DNA from: Ruminiclostridium cellobioparum subsp. termitidis CT1112
GTDB taxonomy: Bacteria > Bacillota > Clostridia > Acetivibrionales > DSM-1351
Direction: 5' to 3'
DNA: 64,000 bases
Assembly: GCF_000350485.1 (NCBI RefSeq)
Contig: NZ_AORV01000026.1
Coordinates: 310,001-374,000 of the forward strand
The translations under genes were made by a program, and so were the position numbers. Position 1 is the first letter of the stretch. Each line of letters begins with the position of its first letter. Positions 63,441-64,000 of this stretch are shown here, one piece after another. The notes under the pieces were generated by a model, which saw only the letters and a program-made list of their open reading frames with translations, did no database searches and was not told the DNA's origin.

Positions 63441-64000
63441 ACCTTGTCCTCCTCACTATCTCTTGAATTCTTGTATTTTAACAAAAATTCTTTCGTTGCA
63501 TCGTATGCATTTGTTATTCCCGAATCCGGCATAGCAAGCATGACAGAAGGGTATATTTGAATTTTAGCATCTGTATCATTAAGTTTATCTAGTGGCATTG
63601 CTAAATTGTACTTTTTAATATTTACCAAAGAATCCTCAAGTAATTTTTTATCAAGCTTTCTTGGTAAATTAAGCTTATCATATTCGTTCTTGATTTCTTC
63701 AACACTAGCAGTAACCATAGCTTCATTGGTTGATAAACTTTCGCGTTTTTGTATGTATATAAGTCGTAGTATCAATAAAATTATACTTTCATATTTTCTA
63801 AGTATAAGTCTTCCTGCTCCAAGACTATTTACTAACTGTACTACTCTCAGGTTTCTATGAATTACTACACTATAACCTAGTGGCTGAAAAACTTCGCGGA
63901 AAGCTTCTTCGTGGTTAATGATATAATAATACTTTTCTCTAGTAGCATCCACATTGCCAATAATAAAACAATTATTCAATAAGTAGTTTGCAATTTCTTG
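63437..64000 (-). CDS. jetB: Wadjet protein JetB (DUF4194), N-terminus beyond window
   Basis: The frame is open from the window edge (QEIANYLLNNCFIIGNVDAT) to the stop at 63437, 187 residues visible. YIINHEEAFREVFQPLGYSV and the winged-helix-like region (SLGAGRLILRKYESIILLIL) match JetB kleisin-associated (MukE-like) proteins. It overlaps jetC by four bases. jetA would be expected further right, outside the window. Confidence 0.85.
   Translation of the reverse strand, partial: QEIANYLLNNCFIIGNVDATREKYYYIINHEEAFREVFQPLGYSVVIHRNLRVVQLVNSLGAGRLILRKYESIILLILRLIYIQKRESLSTNEAMVTASVEEIKNEYDKLNLPRKLDKKLLEDSLVNIKKYNLAMPLDKLNDTDAKIQIYPSVMLAMPDSGITNAYDATKEFLLKYKNSRDSEEDKV

Overview
The window looks like a chromosomal stretch of a low-GC, Gram-positive anaerobe of the class Clostridia. 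Ribosome binding sites are strong (AGGAGG type), there are YesM/YesN-type two-component genes and CUT1 sugar ABC transporters, and debris of clostridial mobile elements is common. No rRNA, tRNA or CRISPR array was seen.

Left part (1-11.3 kb): an alpha/beta hydrolase (cut by the window edge) with a tandem-HTH TetR regulator and a long perfect palindrome. A BCCT transporter follows, apparently started from AUU. Next is a minus-strand catabolic operon with the same gene set as the E. coli ygc cluster: FAD-linked oxidase, MFS transporter, EtfB, EtfA, short-chain dehydrogenase and FGGY kinase. It diverges from an RpiR-type regulator, and twin GAAAATTTTC palindromes lie between two good sigma-A promoters. 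The likely logic is uptake, oxidation with electrons passed to an electron-transfer flavoprotein, further oxidation by the SDR, and phosphorylation; the substrate is unknown.

Accessory part 1 (11.5-28.9 kb): a HEPN/Toprim protein and an unrecognised partner, then a Bro-N gene and a WYL regulator missing its WYL domain. After these come a TetR/ketopantoate-reductase pair, a Schlafen-like AlbA_2 protein, three nuclease-fold genes in a row, and a DUF4157 (eCIS-core)-LysM-GH19-like effector candidate next to a lipoprotein. The part ends in a graveyard of fragments (relaxase, MerR-like, ABC transporter, IS200/IS605).

Carbohydrate locus (28.9-43.1 kb): three large carbohydrate-active enzymes (six-hairpin glycosidase, GH78 alpha-L-rhamnosidase, TIM-barrel-like hydrolase), a CUT1 ABC transporter and a divergent AraC-type response regulator with its YesM-like kinase. 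It is probably for rhamnose-containing plant polysaccharide or glycoside use.

Accessory part 2 (43.1-64 kb): IS66, group II intron and serine-recombinase remnants, then a long minus-strand defence island. This holds a UG/Abi-type reverse transcriptase, a GAP1-GTPase-GTPase-GASH-metallophosphoesterase conflict system, a second copy of the Bro-N/WYL block (its WYL gene broken in a different way), a PD-(D/E)XK protein, an unknown protein, and Wadjet jetD-jetC-jetB. jetC has an in-frame amber codon and jetB runs off the window.

The most interesting pattern is that both defence segments share the same outer parts: a ~70-nt dispersed repeat at the 3' side and a ~2-kb Bro-N/WYL block at the 5' side, with entirely different cargo in between. 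This suggests a modular, cargo-swapping defence cassette.
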